A stretch of DNA of 64,000 nt from Thiobacillus sp. (lineage in GTDB: Bacteria; Pseudomonadota; Gammaproteobacteria; Burkholderiales; Thiobacillaceae): positions 59,515 to 123,514 of the forward strand of contig JANJXT010000027.1 of the NCBI GenBank assembly GCA_024708885.1, given 5' to 3'. The position numbers and the translations under genes are program-made. Below are positions 1 to 9,418 of the stretch, one piece after another (within the stretch, counting starts at the first letter, position 1; each line of letters starts with the position of its first letter). A model generated the notes under the pieces. That model searched no databases. It saw only the letters and a program-made list of their open reading frames with translations, and was not told where the DNA came from.

Positions 1-121
1 CCTGCGCGCGCGACTCCGCGGCGGAAATCTCGAAATCCTTGCCGAGAACGTAGGTCAGGGTGTCGGAAATCAGCGGATCGTCGTCGACGATCAGCAGGCT
101 GGGTTTATCGGTTGGGACCAC
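1..121 (-). CDS. Response regulator, N-terminal fragment
   Basis: Only the first 40 or so codons lie in the window; the gene runs off the left edge. Reading leftwards from a GTG at 121, the protein begins MVPTDKPSLLIVDDDPLIS. This is the first beta strand and acidic pocket (DDD) of a CheY-like receiver domain, which is phosphorylated by a histidine kinase. A strong GGAGG Shine-Dalgarno sequence sits 10 bases upstream of the GTG and supports this start. The output domain is outside the window, so the target cannot be named. A sigma-54-type or DNA-binding regulator is possible, but this is a guess. Confidence 0.75.
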   Translation of the reverse strand, partial: MVPTDKPSLLIVDDDPLISDTLTYVLGKDFEISAAESRAQ

Positions 122-227
122 TTTATCTTTTCCTCCGCGCGCAGGAACCCGGCCCGTGTCTGTGCTTCAAGCAGCAACAGGCGCCGGGCGTGTCGGGTTT
201 TCGACGATTGTGCCAGAGCGGCGCTGA

Positions 228-255
228 AAGTGAAACCGGGCCGTTGCGGCCCGGT
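228..255 (-). terminator. Intrinsic terminator after the PilZ-like gene
   Basis: A 9-bp stem, ACCGGGCCG with CGGCCCGGT around a TTG loop (235-255), is followed on the minus strand by a T-rich run (TTTCACTTTC). It lies 20 bases beyond the stop of the gene ending at 277. The rest of 122-276 shows no gene. Confidence 0.7.
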
Positions 256-276
256 CCGGCTGCGGCGCGGCGGCGG

Positions 277-1971
277 TCAGACGCTGGCCGGTTCGGCCGC
301 CACGCGCATCCAGCCTTCGCTGCGCTCGATCGGGCTGCCCAGGGCGATGTGGCCGCGATCGGCAATCCCGGCCACGCGGTAAATCTTGCCGGGCGCGTAA
401 TGCACCGGGTCGACGATGAGGCTGTCCGGCCCGTCATGGCCGTCCAGCCACAGGCTGGCGTGCGGCAGGCTGCCCCCGCTGTTGTCGACGCCATTGACCG
501 TATAGCCGGGCGTGGCGGTCGTGTATAGCATGACCAGTGCCGGCTTTTGCGGCAGGGTTTCGATGCCGACCGAGAGGAGGTCGTCGCTGTGGCGTGCCAG
601 GCGGCGCACGATCCCGGCTTTCCAGGTGTCCTCGTCGTGCTGCTTGACCGCGAGCAGGGTGCCGACGCGCAGCCAGTCCATGTCGTGCGCCTCGACGAAG
701 GCGCCGTAGCCGCACTCGCTCACGTCGTGCATGACCCAGCGTTCCACGTCGGCACCCAGTGTCTTGGAGGAGGTTTTCATCAGCGAGGTGTCGCCGCGCG
801 TGCGCTCGGTGACGAAACCGTAGATCGCGAGCTCGTCGGACTCCCGGTAGTTCAGCGTCGAGCCGTAGGGCGAATCGCTCGATCCGCTGTCGCCGGTCTT
901 GAACTGGTTGACGATCGCGGACAGGCCGTGGGCGACGTCGATCAGCCGCTTGACGGCTTCGCGCGGCGCGCGTCGCTGCTCGCGCGCGGCCGTCGGCGCC
1001 CACTGCTGCTGCAGGTGGCCGAGCAATTCGAGGCTTTCGGCCGTGCGGGTGTGCTCGCCGAGTCCCAGCGTGGCCGCCGGCTGCGACTGCTGCAGGGCGG
1101 TCTGCACCTCCGCGAGCTGGCCCATGAGGCTGGCCGTGTTCCAGCAGCGTGCCGTGGGCGCGGCGTTTTGCGCGCGCGCGCGGCGCGGGCCATGGTCGGC
1201 GGCAAGATCGATGGTGAACTGCTGTGTCTCGGGGTCGCAGTGCGCGGCGAAGCGGAGTTCGCCGTGCCAGTTCAGCAGCCAGCGGTCGAGCAGGTCGATC
1301 TGGCGCGGATACAGCGAGCCGGAGTGGGCAAGCTGCAGCATCAGGATGTGCAGGTAGCTGCTCTCGCAACTGCCCTCGCAGGGATCGGCCGCATAGGCCT
1401 GCATGCGCGTGTGCTGGAAGCCCGACGTTTCGGCGATCTGGTACAGGCTGTGCAGGCGCAGCCAGAGCTTGTCGCCGGCCGGCAGGTAGCGGATCGCCCG
1501 CCACTTCAGCAGCTGGCCGACTGCACGGATGGCGCGCAGCGCAATGCGCGCCGTCAGCGCGGCGTCGCTCTGCCTGCCGGACGCGCGCGCCATGCGCAGC
1601 GCGGCGGCATGATAGCCGCGCGCGGTTTCCCAGTAGAGGGCATAGACGGCATGCCAGAGCCGGCTTTCCTGTGGCCGCGACATGCGCGGGTTGCGCAGGT
1701 ACTGGGTGACCAGCGTCTCCTGCAGGTCGCGGACGCGCTCGTCCAGCAGCATCAGGGTGGCGAGCCCGTCGCGCGGGGGCGATGCGGCCTGCTCGTTCAG
1801 ACGCTTGATCTGCTGGAGGATCATGTCCTGGCACTTGACGGCGTCGCCTCCCGGCAGCTGTTCGATCCAATGCGTTGCGGCCCGCAGGCTGGTCAGCGGG
1901 TCATTCGACTGTTTGCCGAAGGAAACGAGCCGGGACAGCTTGGAGGAAAGTGTGTCTGCCAGTGGTGTCAT
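277..1971 (-). CDS. Conserved hypothetical protein with PilZ-like C-terminus
   Basis: A 564-residue soluble protein without signal peptide or membrane segment. The first two thirds are helical and match nothing I recognise. Near residues 420-480 there is a PilZ-like stretch: a D-x-S-x-x-G motif (DVSECG), then a segment of the form vGtLlaVkq...W..GIVRRLaR...vGIE. PilZ domains often bind cyclic di-GMP. The usual RxxxR motif ahead of DxSxxG is not evident, so binding may be lost or the resemblance may be only structural. The gene stands between alaS and a response-regulator gene on the same strand, with its own terminator. It may be a c-di-GMP effector or a regulator, but the function is unknown. 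Confidence 0.6.
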   Translation of the reverse strand: MTPLADTLSSKLSRLVSFGKQSNDPLTSLRAATHWIEQLPGGDAVKCQDMILQQIKRLNEQAASPPRDGLATLMLLDERVRDLQETLVTQYLRNPRMSRPQESRLWHAVYALYWETARGYHAAALRMARASGRQSDAALTARIALRAIRAVGQLLKWRAIRYLPAGDKLWLRLHSLYQIAETSGFQHTRMQAYAADPCEGSCESSYLHILMLQLAHSGSLYPRQIDLLDRWLLNWHGELRFAAHCDPETQQFTIDLAADHGPRRARAQNAAPTARCWNTASLMGQLAEVQTALQQSQPAATLGLGEHTRTAESLELLGHLQQQWAPTAAREQRRAPREAVKRLIDVAHGLSAIVNQFKTGDSGSSDSPYGSTLNYRESDELAIYGFVTERTRGDTSLMKTSSKTLGADVERWVMHDVSECGYGAFVEAHDMDWLRVGTLLAVKQHDEDTWKAGIVRRLARHSDDLLSVGIETLPQKPALVMLYTTATPGYTVNGVDNSGGSLPHASLWLDGHDGPDSLIVDPVHYAPGKIYRVAGIADRGHIALGSPIERSEGWMRVAAEPASV

Positions 1972-2066
1972 GATTTCGTCAGGAGTGGAGTCCAGGAAAA
2001 CCTGATGTCAGGGCTCTTTAACGACAGTTCTTCGCAAATTCTGTACCAGCACGCCACATTTTTTGT

Positions 2067-4685
2067 TCAAGCCAGCCGATCGCGGGCCCAGCCGGCCACG
2101 CCGGCCAGCGCCGCAGCCAGTTTTTCCGGCTGGTTTCCACCCGCCATGGCCATGTCCGGCTTGCCGCCGCCCTTGCCGCCGACCTGGGCGGCGACGAAGT
2201 TGACCAGATCGCCGGCCTTGATCCGGCGGGCGGCCTCGGGTGTCGCTGCGGCGATCAGGCTGACTTTGCCGTCGGCGACCGTGCCCAGTACCAGCGCGCA
2301 GGATTTCAGCTTGTCGCGCAGCTTGTCGGCGGTTTCGCGCAAGCCCTTGGCGTCGACGCCGTCGAGCTGCGCCGCCAGCACCTTGATCCCACCGATGTCG
2401 ACCGCCTGCGCGGCCAGTTCGTCGCCGGCGCCGGAGGCCAGTTTCGATTTCAGGCGGTCGAGTTCCTTTTCCAATGCGCGCACATTGTCGAGCATCTGCG
2501 CGAGCTTGGCGCCAAGTTCCGCCGGCTGCGCTTTCAACGCCGCGGCCGCCTGGCGGACTTCCTGTTCGCGGGTCTGCAGGTAGGCGAGCGCATTGTCCCC
2601 GGTCACCGCCTCGACGCGGCGCACGCCGGCGGCGACACCGGATTCCGAGACAATCTTGAACAGGCCGATGTCGCCGGTGCGCGCGACGTGCGTGCCGCCG
2701 CACAGTTCGCGCGAAGTGCCGATGTCGAGCACCCGCACCTCGTCGCCGTATTTCTCGCCGAACAGCATCATCGCGCCGGTTTTCTGTGCCGCGTCGATCG
2801 CCATCACGCGTGCCTCGGTCGCACTGTTGGCGAGAATCTCGGCGTTGACGCGCGCCTCCACCTCGCGGATCTGCGCGTCGCTCATCGGCGTGGGCTGCAC
2901 GAAGTCGAAGCGTGTCTTCTCGCTGTCCACCAGCGAGCCCTTCTGTTGTACGTGCTCGCCCAGCACCTCGCGCAGCGCCTTGTGCATGAGATGCGTGACG
3001 GAATGGTTGCGCATGGTGCGTGCGCGCGCCAGTTCGTCGACGCGCGCCAGTACGGCATCGCCCACCACCAGCGAGCCGGTTTTCACCACACCGTGGTGGC
3101 CGAATACGTGTGCCTGGATCTTCTGCGTGTCCTCGACCTCGAACGCGCCGTTCGTGCTCTGCAGCACACCGCGGTCGCCGACCTGGCCGCCGGACTCCGC
3201 GTAGAAGGGCGTGCGGTCGAGCACGACCACGCCGAGTTCGCCTTCCTGCAACGCGCCGACCGCACTGCCGTCCCTGTACAAGGCAAGGACGGTGGCGTCG
3301 TGGGTCAGCGTGTCGTAGCCATGGAAGACGGTCGCCTCGCCGGCGTAGTCGAGGCCGATGCCGAGCTTGAATTTGCCGGCGGCGCGCGCCTGCGCCTTCT
3401 GCCGCGCCATGGCCGCGTCGAATGCCGAATTGTCGACGCTTGCGCCGGCTTCACGGCAGATGTCCGCGGTCAGATCGAGCGGAAAGCCGTAGGTATCGTG
3501 CAGCTTGAACGCCAGTTCACCGTCGAACGTGCCGCCGGCCGGAAGCGCTTGCAGCGCCGCTTCGAGAATGCCCATGCCGTGTTCGATGGTCTCGAAGAAA
3601 CGTTCCTCTTCCTGGCGCAGGAGGTCCATCACGCGGTCTTGTGCCTTCACCAGCTCGGGATAGGCCTCACCCATGGCCGCGGCAAGATCCGGCACCACGC
3701 GGTGGAAAAACGGGGCGCGCGCACCGAGCTTGTAGCCGTGGCGGATGGCGCGGCGGATGATGCGGCGCAGCACGTAGCCGCGCCCCTCGTTGCCGGGAAT
3801 GACGCCGTCGACGATGAGGAAGGCGCACGCGCGGACATGGTCGGCGATCACCTTGAGCGAGTTGTTCGCGAGATCTTCAGTGTGCGTCTCGCGCGCGGCG
3901 GCCTTGATCAGCGTCTGGAACAGGTCGATCCCGTAGTTGGAATGCACGTGCTGCATCACCGCGGAAACGCGCTCCAGCCCCATGCCGGTGTCGACCGACG
4001 GTTTGGGCAGCGGATGCATCACGCCCGCCTCGTCGCGGTTGAACTGCATGAACACGATGTTCCAGATCTCGATGTAGCGGTCGCCATCCTCGTCCGGTGA
4101 GCCGGGTGGACCGCCCGCGACCTCGGGGCCGTGGTCGTAGAAAATTTCGGTACAGGGGCCGCACGGGCCGGTGTCGCCCATCGCCCAGAAGTTGTCGGAG
4201 GCGTAGCGCGCGCCCTTGTTGTCGCCGATGCGCACCAGGCGCGCCTCCGGCACGCCGATCTCGTTGGCCCAGATGTCCCAGGCTTCGTCGTCGTCAAGGT
4301 AGACCGTCACCCAGAGCTTCTCGGCCGGCAGATTCAGCACCGTGGTGAGGAATTCCCAGGCATACCTGATCGCTTCGCGCTTGAAATAATCGCCGAAGCT
4401 GAAGTTGCCCAGCATCTCGAAAAAGGTGTGGTGGCGCGCCGTGTAGCCGACGTTTTCGAGATCGTTGTGCTTGCCGCCGGCACGCACGCAGCGTTGCGAC
4501 GACACCGCGCGGGTGTAGGGGCGCGTGTCGAGGCCGAGGAATACGTCCTTGAACTGCACCATCCCCGCGTTGGTGAACAGCAGCGTCGGATCGTTGCCCG
4601 GCACCAGCGGGCTGGAGGGGACGATGGTATGCCCCTTGGAGGCGAAGAATTCGAGAAAACTCTGGCGAATGGCGCTGCTTTTCAT
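2067..4685 (-). CDS. alaS: Alanyl-tRNA synthetase
   Basis: Charges tRNA-Ala in the cytoplasm and clears mischarged Ser/Gly-tRNA-Ala. From ATG at 4685 ([14 protein letters not shown]) the product is 872 residues, the usual length. An in-frame start 14 codons upstream (4727) is possible, but homologues begin at MKSS. Visible parts are the class II catalytic core with a [17 protein letters not shown] motif (about residues 40-55), a tRNA-recognition middle, the editing domain with zinc-binding HSVTHLMH (about residues 560-570) and CGGTH (about 660), and the C-Ala domain with a G-rich [11 protein letters not shown] segment near the end. The gene is single and probably transcribed on its own. No Shine-Dalgarno sequence stands out. 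Confidence 0.97.
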   Translation of the reverse strand: MKSSAIRQSFLEFFASKGHTIVPSSPLVPGNDPTLLFTNAGMVQFKDVFLGLDTRPYTRAVSSQRCVRAGGKHNDLENVGYTARHHTFFEMLGNFSFGDYFKREAIRYAWEFLTTVLNLPAEKLWVTVYLDDDEAWDIWANEIGVPEARLVRIGDNKGARYASDNFWAMGDTGPCGPCTEIFYDHGPEVAGGPPGSPDEDGDRYIEIWNIVFMQFNRDEAGVMHPLPKPSVDTGMGLERVSAVMQHVHSNYGIDLFQTLIKAAARETHTEDLANNSLKVIADHVRACAFLIVDGVIPGNEGRGYVLRRIIRRAIRHGYKLGARAPFFHRVVPDLAAAMGEAYPELVKAQDRVMDLLRQEEERFFETIEHGMGILEAALQALPAGGTFDGELAFKLHDTYGFPLDLTADICREAGASVDNSAFDAAMARQKAQARAAGKFKLGIGLDYAGEATVFHGYDTLTHDATVLALYRDGSAVGALQEGELGVVVLDRTPFYAESGGQVGDRGVLQSTNGAFEVEDTQKIQAHVFGHHGVVKTGSLVVGDAVLARVDELARARTMRNHSVTHLMHKALREVLGEHVQQKGSLVDSEKTRFDFVQPTPMSDAQIREVEARVNAEILANSATEARVMAIDAAQKTGAMMLFGEKYGDEVRVLDIGTSRELCGGTHVARTGDIGLFKIVSESGVAAGVRRVEAVTGDNALAYLQTREQEVRQAAAALKAQPAELGAKLAQMLDNVRALEKELDRLKSKLASGAGDELAAQAVDIGGIKVLAAQLDGVDAKGLRETADKLRDKLKSCALVLGTVADGKVSLIAAATPEAARRIKAGDLVNFVAAQVGGKGGGKPDMAMAGGNQPEKLAAALAGVAGWARDRLA

Positions 4686-4810
4686 GTTGTTCGGTGCGGC
4701 AAGCGGGAACCCCGGATAATCGAGCATTGTATCCGTTAATGTTCAGCGCTTACAGGCGCCCGCTGGCAAGCGCTCGAGCCCCGCCCCCCGAGAGCGGCGG
4801 GGCTTATCGC

Positions 4811-5071
4811 TCAGCCACTGCAACATCCGCCACAGCAGCTGCTGCCGCCGGTGGCCGCCGGCGCGTCGCTGATGGCAATGCCGGCCTGGGCGAGGGCGGC
4901 GACGAGGTCGTTGCGGCTGACCAGGCTGGCGTCGATCTGTGCCTGCAGACGCGCCGGAAAGTCGAGGTAGAGGACGTCCTGCACGCCGGCCATGGCCTTG
5001 AGGGCCGTGCCCGCCTGTTCGGCTTCCTGCGGATTGACGCCGGGGGCGATGTTGAGCACTTCCATTTTCAT
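4811..5071 (-). CDS. Small HMA-like protein with Cys-rich tail, end of nor operon
   Basis: An 86-residue protein starting MKMEVLNIAPGV, with AAGGACG as ribosome-binding site 22 bases after norD. Residues 3-68 look like a ferredoxin-like beta-alpha-beta-beta-alpha-beta fold of the heavy-metal-associated type (V..IAPGVN..EA...A...ALKAMAGVQDVLYLDF, then DLVAALAQAGIAI). It lacks the usual CxxC in the first loop. Instead the last ten residues carry four cysteines as two CC pairs (SSCCGGCCSG). It is the last gene of the nor operon. A metal-binding or delivery role for the reductase or the MoxR/VWA assembly system is my inference. ATG at 5065 is an alternative start. I do not know a named family. 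Confidence 0.7.
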   Translation of the reverse strand: MKMEVLNIAPGVNPQEAEQAGTALKAMAGVQDVLYLDFPARLQAQIDASLVSRNDLVAALAQAGIAISDAPAATGGSSCCGGCCSG

Positions 5072-5093
5072 GATGCGTCCTTTCAGGGAATGA

Positions 5094-6935
5094 TCAGCTG
5101 TTTTCGGTAAGCCGGGCGTAGAGGTCCGGCAGGGTGCGCGGCAGGGCCGCGGCATCGTGCACGACGACAAAACCGGTCGCGCCGAAGAGGTGCGGCAGGT
5201 ATTCGCCGGCCTTGGCGTCGATGGTAACGCAAAACGGGATGAGTCCCTGGCGTCGCGCTTCGAGGATGGCCATGCGGGTGTCCTCGATGCCGTAGCGGCC
5301 CTCGTATTTGTCGAGGTCGTTGGGCTTGCCATCGGTGAGGATGAGCAGCAGGCGTCGCGCCGACGGGCGCGAGGCGAGGATGGCGGAGGCATGGCGGATG
5401 GCGGCCCCCATGCGCGTGTAGTAACCCGGCTTGATCGCCGCCAGCCGCCCGCGGATGGTGTCGCCATAGCGCTCGTCGAAGCCCTTCAGCAGATGGAAAC
5501 GTACGTTGTGGCGGCGTACCGAGGAAAAACCGTACAGGGCGAAGCGGTCGCCGGTCGCGGCGAGCGCTTCGGCGAACAGCAGGAGGCTGTCGCGGATGAC
5601 GTCGACCACCCGCCCCGATTCGCCGACCCAGGCGTCGGTCGACAAGGACAGGTCGGCGAGCAGGAGGCAGGCGAGGTCACGGTCCTGGCGCCGGCTGTCG
5701 ATGTAGAGACCCGGTTCCGGCGCCACCGTGCCGCTCGCACGGTCGGCGGCAAAGCGTACGCACGCGTCGATGTCGAGGTCGCTGCCGGACAGTTGCGCAC
5801 GCAGCCGCGCGTTCTGTGTGGTCAGCGCCTGGAACTGCTGGCGCAGCCGCCGCGCCGGGGTGCGCAGGGGTGCCGGCAGGGGCGTGGGCTCGGCGTCGCG
5901 TGCCACCAGCATCCGCAGGCTGCAATGGTCGGGCTGCAGGCGCTGCTTGCGATAGTCCCATTCGGGCAGCAGGATGCCGTCGACGAGCGTGACGTCGTCG
6001 TCGGCCTCCGCGGGCAGGTCGAGATCGAAACGGATGCGGCTGGCGGTGGTCGTCTCGCCTTCGGTGATGCTGAGGAAGTCGAGGTCCTCCGCGGCCTTTT
6101 CCGCGTCCTCGTTCTCGTCTTCGTCCAGCGGCCGGTCCACCTTGATGAACTCGGCCCAGGAGAACAGGCTTTCCGCGCGGAACATGAGCATGAAGGGCGC
6201 CTTGCCTTCCGGCAAATCGACGCGCTCGGCGCGCCGCTTGCGGCCTTCGCGGTCGGTGCGTGCGCGCTGCTCGCCGGCTGGCCGCGGCGCCGCACCTTCG
6301 GCGCGGCGCGCGCGTGCGGTGCTTGCCGGCGGCTCGGGGTGCAGCCACAGCGGCACCGGTGCGGGCGGGCGCTTGCCGGCGGCGAAATGCTCGATGGATC
6401 CCGGTGCGTCGAGCGCGGCACGAATGGCCGCCTCGGCGGTGCGCTCTGCGCCGTCCAGTTTTTCCGGCGCGGTCCGCAGCGTCAGCAATGCCTCGGCCAG
6501 CCGGCGATAGCGCGGCACGAGGCCGGGCAATGCTGCGAGCGTTGCCGCCGTCGCGGCCTGGTTGCGCACGATCCACGGCGCGTCCGGCGCGACGTCGTGC
6601 GCGGCGAGCGCGATCAGCCAGAGATAGAGTTCGCGGTTGAGTGCGCGCTCGGGAAACACGTCGAGCGCGGCCGGCAGGTAAAGCGTGGCCTCGTCGCGCC
6701 AGGCGAGCTCGGTCTTTTCGCCGACGCCGGCCACCCGTTCCATGAAGCTGCGTCGCGCGCCGTGCGTCGTGGCGGTGCCGGGGCGCAGCGCGAGACCCGC
6801 GTCGCCGCCGAGGGCGCGGAAGAAGATCGGCGCCACGCGTTCGATCTCACCGAGTTCGACGCGCGCCTTGGGAAAGCCGCGGTATGCGGTACGTGTGATG
6901 AAACGGTCCCACAGGCCGCCGACGAACTCCTCCAT
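5094..6935 (-). CDS. norD: NorD, VWA-domain activation protein for NO reductase
   Basis: A 613-residue cytoplasmic protein. NorD works with the MoxR-type ATPase NorQ to activate cytochrome c-dependent NO reductase, probably during metal insertion. The C-terminal 200 residues are a von Willebrand factor A domain with a MIDAS-like DLSLSTDAW motif (about 435), TGDRFALYGFSS and LLILTDGKPND (about 555-570). The middle is acidic (DEDENEDAEK). The ATG at 6935 lies one base after the stop of the upstream gene, indicating translational coupling. An in-frame start 18 codons further up would overlap that gene and is less likely. Confidence 0.93.
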   Translation of the reverse strand: MEEFVGGLWDRFITRTAYRGFPKARVELGEIERVAPIFFRALGGDAGLALRPGTATTHGARRSFMERVAGVGEKTELAWRDEATLYLPAALDVFPERALNRELYLWLIALAAHDVAPDAPWIVRNQAATAATLAALPGLVPRYRRLAEALLTLRTAPEKLDGAERTAEAAIRAALDAPGSIEHFAAGKRPPAPVPLWLHPEPPASTARARRAEGAAPRPAGEQRARTDREGRKRRAERVDLPEGKAPFMLMFRAESLFSWAEFIKVDRPLDEDENEDAEKAAEDLDFLSITEGETTTASRIRFDLDLPAEADDDVTLVDGILLPEWDYRKQRLQPDHCSLRMLVARDAEPTPLPAPLRTPARRLRQQFQALTTQNARLRAQLSGSDLDIDACVRFAADRASGTVAPEPGLYIDSRRQDRDLACLLLADLSLSTDAWVGESGRVVDVIRDSLLLFAEALAATGDRFALYGFSSVRRHNVRFHLLKGFDERYGDTIRGRLAAIKPGYYTRMGAAIRHASAILASRPSARRLLLILTDGKPNDLDKYEGRYGIEDTRMAILEARRQGLIPFCVTIDAKAGEYLPHLFGATGFVVVHDAAALPRTLPDLYARLTENS

Positions 6936-6936
6936 C

Positions 6937-7977
6937 TCAGGCCTCGACGCGCGTGCTGCGGCAGGCCGGCCCTGCGGCATGCGCGGCACGCGCCGCGCGT
7001 GCGCTGAAGGCCGCCTCGGATTCGGCGCGCAGGTCGTGCACCCAGTTGAGCAGCGCGCCGTCCGGGTTGGCGGCCTGGGTGTGGTCGCAGGCGTCGACGC
7101 ACTGCCCGCACTGCACGCAGGCGAACATCATGCGCTTGACGTTGCGCGGGTTGAGGCGCATCGGGCAGACGTTGTCGCACGCCGAATTGCAGCTGGCGCA
7201 ATCGCGTGCCCGCTCGCGGCTGAAGCCGATCACCATGGCCTTGTCGTTGCCCATCCAGGCGAGACTCTGGAACAGCCCGACGGCACAGCCGTAGCGGCAG
7301 AACAGATGGCGCGCGAACATGAATTCGACGAAGAACACGATAGTCGCGGCGCTCAGAAAAATGGTCTGGTTGCGCGTCAGGGTGCCCTGGAAAAGGTTGC
7401 CGTAGACCTCCGCCGGTGTCAGCAGGTAGGTCAGCAGCACCACCGCCCACAGCAGGGCGAAGCCGATGGTGAGCGGCAGCACTGCGAACCACCAGATCGC
7501 GTCGCGCTGGGTCACGCTGCCGTCGGGATTCCGCTCGGGCTGCAATTTCCTGTCCCAAAGGCTCTGTTTGCCGATGGCGCGGCGCAGGGTCTGGTTGAGC
7601 GTTTCCACCACGGAGAAATGCGGGCACAGCCAGCCGCAATACAGGCGACCCCATTTCCAGCCGGCGAAGATGATCGTGCCGGCCACCGCCACGAGCGGCA
7701 GGAAGCCGCGCAGGACCAGATTCATCGTCGCCTCGATGGTCGACATGCGCCCCTCGGCATAGCCTTCGAGACCGAGCGTCCAGTCGAAGCCGAAGAAAAT
7801 GAGATGTCCCAGGTTGAGATCGAGGCGGACGATGTTGAATATCGGCGCGACGACGAACAGGATGAAGAATCCCGCCTGGGTGATGCGCCGCCAGCGCTGC
7901 ACGGGGATGCCGAGCCAGCCGCGCGGACGGCGAGCGAGTTCGGCGTGGAGCGCCGCGGTGGCCTCGACGCCGATCAC
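6937..7977 (-). CDS. Membrane polyferredoxin (NapH/CcoG-like) in the nor operon
   Basis: A 346-residue protein starting at a GTG (7977) whose GTGA overlaps the upstream stop. It has about five membrane segments and Cys motifs of polyferredoxin membrane proteins: CGWLCPH and CRYGC between membrane spans, then CASCNSACDNVCP and CVQCGQCVDACDH, enough for two [4Fe-4S] clusters near the C-terminus. Relatives (NapH, CcoG/RdxA, NosR C-terminal part) move electrons from quinol or act in copper and haem enzyme maturation. Its place between norQ and norD suggests a role in NO reductase electron supply or assembly, which is inference. It is not one of the classical norCBQDEF genes. Confidence 0.8.
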   Translation of the reverse strand: MIGVEATAALHAELARRPRGWLGIPVQRWRRITQAGFFILFVVAPIFNIVRLDLNLGHLIFFGFDWTLGLEGYAEGRMSTIEATMNLVLRGFLPLVAVAGTIIFAGWKWGRLYCGWLCPHFSVVETLNQTLRRAIGKQSLWDRKLQPERNPDGSVTQRDAIWWFAVLPLTIGFALLWAVVLLTYLLTPAEVYGNLFQGTLTRNQTIFLSAATIVFFVEFMFARHLFCRYGCAVGLFQSLAWMGNDKAMVIGFSRERARDCASCNSACDNVCPMRLNPRNVKRMMFACVQCGQCVDACDHTQAANPDGALLNWVHDLRAESEAAFSARAARAAHAAGPACRSTRVEA

Positions 7978-8351
7978 CGGAATCCTCCGAGCAGCGGATA
8001 GACGTAGGCTTGGCCGGCCAGCGCGCGCGCCAGGGCGAGCACGCCCAGCATCACCAGCCCCGCATGGCAGCACACGAAATACAGCAGCAGCATGGTCCAG
8101 ACGGCGGGCTGCGAGAGATCACCCGTCAGTGCGATCAGCCCCGGTACGACGACGAGCAGCGTGCCGGCCACGAGGCTGGCGGCGAAGGCCTGGCGTGTGT
8201 GGACGCGCGTGAGCGCGTCGGCGCTGTCGCGGTGGCGGCGGAACAGTACCAGCAGCGCGAGGAAGGCGAGCCCGGGGGCGAGCAGCAGGTTGACGAGATA
8301 GAGCGCTTCGGCGAGCACGGCACGCGAGATCCGTCGGGGGGCGGCGTTCAC
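7974..8351 (-). CDS. DUF4870/Tic20-like small membrane protein
   Basis: A 125-residue protein starting at GTG 8351, overlapping the norQ stop by four bases (GTGA), and itself overlapped by the next start in the same way. Three or four membrane helices are visible (about 14-36, 57-77, 85-110). The pattern resembles DUF4870/Tic20-type proteins: a basic loop with a conserved HTRQAF after helix 1, and a terminal AGQAYVYPL. No enzymatic motif is seen. Tight coupling to norQ and the polyferredoxin implies a joint function in NO reductase biogenesis, but this is inferred only from position. Confidence 0.65.
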   Translation of the reverse strand: MNAAPRRISRAVLAEALYLVNLLLAPGLAFLALLVLFRRHRDSADALTRVHTRQAFAASLVAGTLLVVVPGLIALTGDLSQPAVWTMLLLYFVCCHAGLVMLGVLALARALAGQAYVYPLLGGFR

Positions 8352-9163
8352 GCACCGAAGCTCGCGCGCACCACCTCGGTCAGCGCCTGGGCGGTATCGG
8401 CGTCGTCGGTCAGCGGTTCGACCAGCGCGGCGTCGCAGGCGACCACCGGATCGCAGCCGGCGGCGATGAGGCTGGCGGCGTACACCAGCAGGCGGGTCGA
8501 CGCCGCTTCCTCGAGATCGTGGTCCTTGAGTTCGCGCAGGCGCTGCGCCAGCGCCACCAGACGCGCGGCCGTCGCCGGCGCCACGCCGGTTTCCGCCACG
8601 AGGATGCGCGCCTCGATCTCGTGCGGCGGGAAGCCGAGGGTGATGGCGACGAAGCGCTGGCGCGTGGACGGCTTCAGGCTCTTCAGCAGGTTCTGGTAGC
8701 CGGGGTTGTACGACGCCACCAGCATGAAATCGGCCGGCGCGTGCAGTTCCTCGCCGGTGCGCTCGATCGGCAGGATGCGGCGGTCGTCGGTGAGTGGATG
8801 CAGCACCACGGTGGTGTCCTTGCGCGCCTCGACCACCTCGTCGAGATAGCAGATGCCGCCCTGGCGCACCGCGCGGGTCAGCGGTCCATCCGACCACACG
8901 GTCTGCCCGTCGCCGATCAGATGGCGGCCGACCAGGTCGGCGGCGGTGAGGTCGTCGTGACAGGCCACGGTGATCAGCGGGCGCTCCAGGCGCGCCGCCA
9001 TGTGCGCGACGAAGCGCGTCTTGCCGCAGCCGGTCGGCCCCTTGATGAGGAGCGGCAGACGGTTGCGGAATGCGTACTCGAACAGCTCGCATTCCCTGCC
9101 GACCGGGTGGTACCAGGGTACGCCGGCCTCCGCGGCGCGGGCGGCTTCGGTGAGATCGTTCAT
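8348..9163 (-). CDS. norQ: NorQ, MoxR-type AAA+ ATPase
   Basis: A 271-residue cytoplasmic ATPase needed with NorD for active NO reductase. It shows a Walker A motif (GPTGCGKTRF, about residues 43-52), a Walker B-like CYLDEVVEA (about 105) and a sensor region MLVASYNPGYQ, typical of the MoxR/CbbQ/NorQ group. ATG at 9163 follows norF after eight bases, and the 3' end overlaps the next gene. CbbQ is a near relative, but the neighbours norCBEF and norD decide for NorQ. Confidence 0.94.
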   Translation of the reverse strand: MNDLTEAARAAEAGVPWYHPVGRECELFEYAFRNRLPLLIKGPTGCGKTRFVAHMAARLERPLITVACHDDLTAADLVGRHLIGDGQTVWSDGPLTRAVRQGGICYLDEVVEARKDTTVVLHPLTDDRRILPIERTGEELHAPADFMLVASYNPGYQNLLKSLKPSTRQRFVAITLGFPPHEIEARILVAETGVAPATAARLVALAQRLRELKDHDLEEAASTRLLVYAASLIAAGCDPVVACDAALVEPLTDDADTAQALTEVVRASFGA

Positions 9164-9171
9164 GGGTGTCG

Positions 9172-9414
9172 TCAGCTCAGGGTAAAGGTGTAGGCGATGC
9201 CGCCGATGACCACCAGCAGCCAGGCCGGGACAATCCAGCGCAGCCTGCTTGTGGCATGGCGCAGTCCCATGAAATGGTCGATCACGACCTGGCCCTTGAT
9301 GTAGGTCGTCACCAGCACGAACGGCACCAGGAATCCGGCGGCGACGACCGCGGCCTGCGTCGTCAGCGCGGTGAGGATGAGGAGAAAGACCCACAGGGCG
9401 GTCGCGAGTTTCAT
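9172..9414 (-). CDS. norF: NorF-like, cytochrome oxidase subunit IV-type membrane protein
   Basis: An 80-residue protein with three predicted membrane helices (about 5-22, 24-40, 58-77) and the motif YIKGQVVIDHFMGLR between helices 2 and 3, characteristic of the prokaryotic COX4 family. In nor operons this small protein is called NorF. It helps but is not essential for NO reductase activity in Paracoccus-type systems. It lies four bases after norE and eight before norQ, so it is part of the same transcript. Confidence 0.85.
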   Translation of the reverse strand: MKLATALWVFLLILTALTTQAAVVAAGFLVPFVLVTTYIKGQVVIDHFMGLRHATSRLRWIVPAWLLVVIGGIAYTFTLS

Positions 9415-9418
9415 GGTG

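Noticed and set aside
547..2583. Long plus-strand open frame opposite the PilZ-like gene and the end of alaS
   Set aside because: It crosses the border of two real minus-strand genes and has no recognisable domain.
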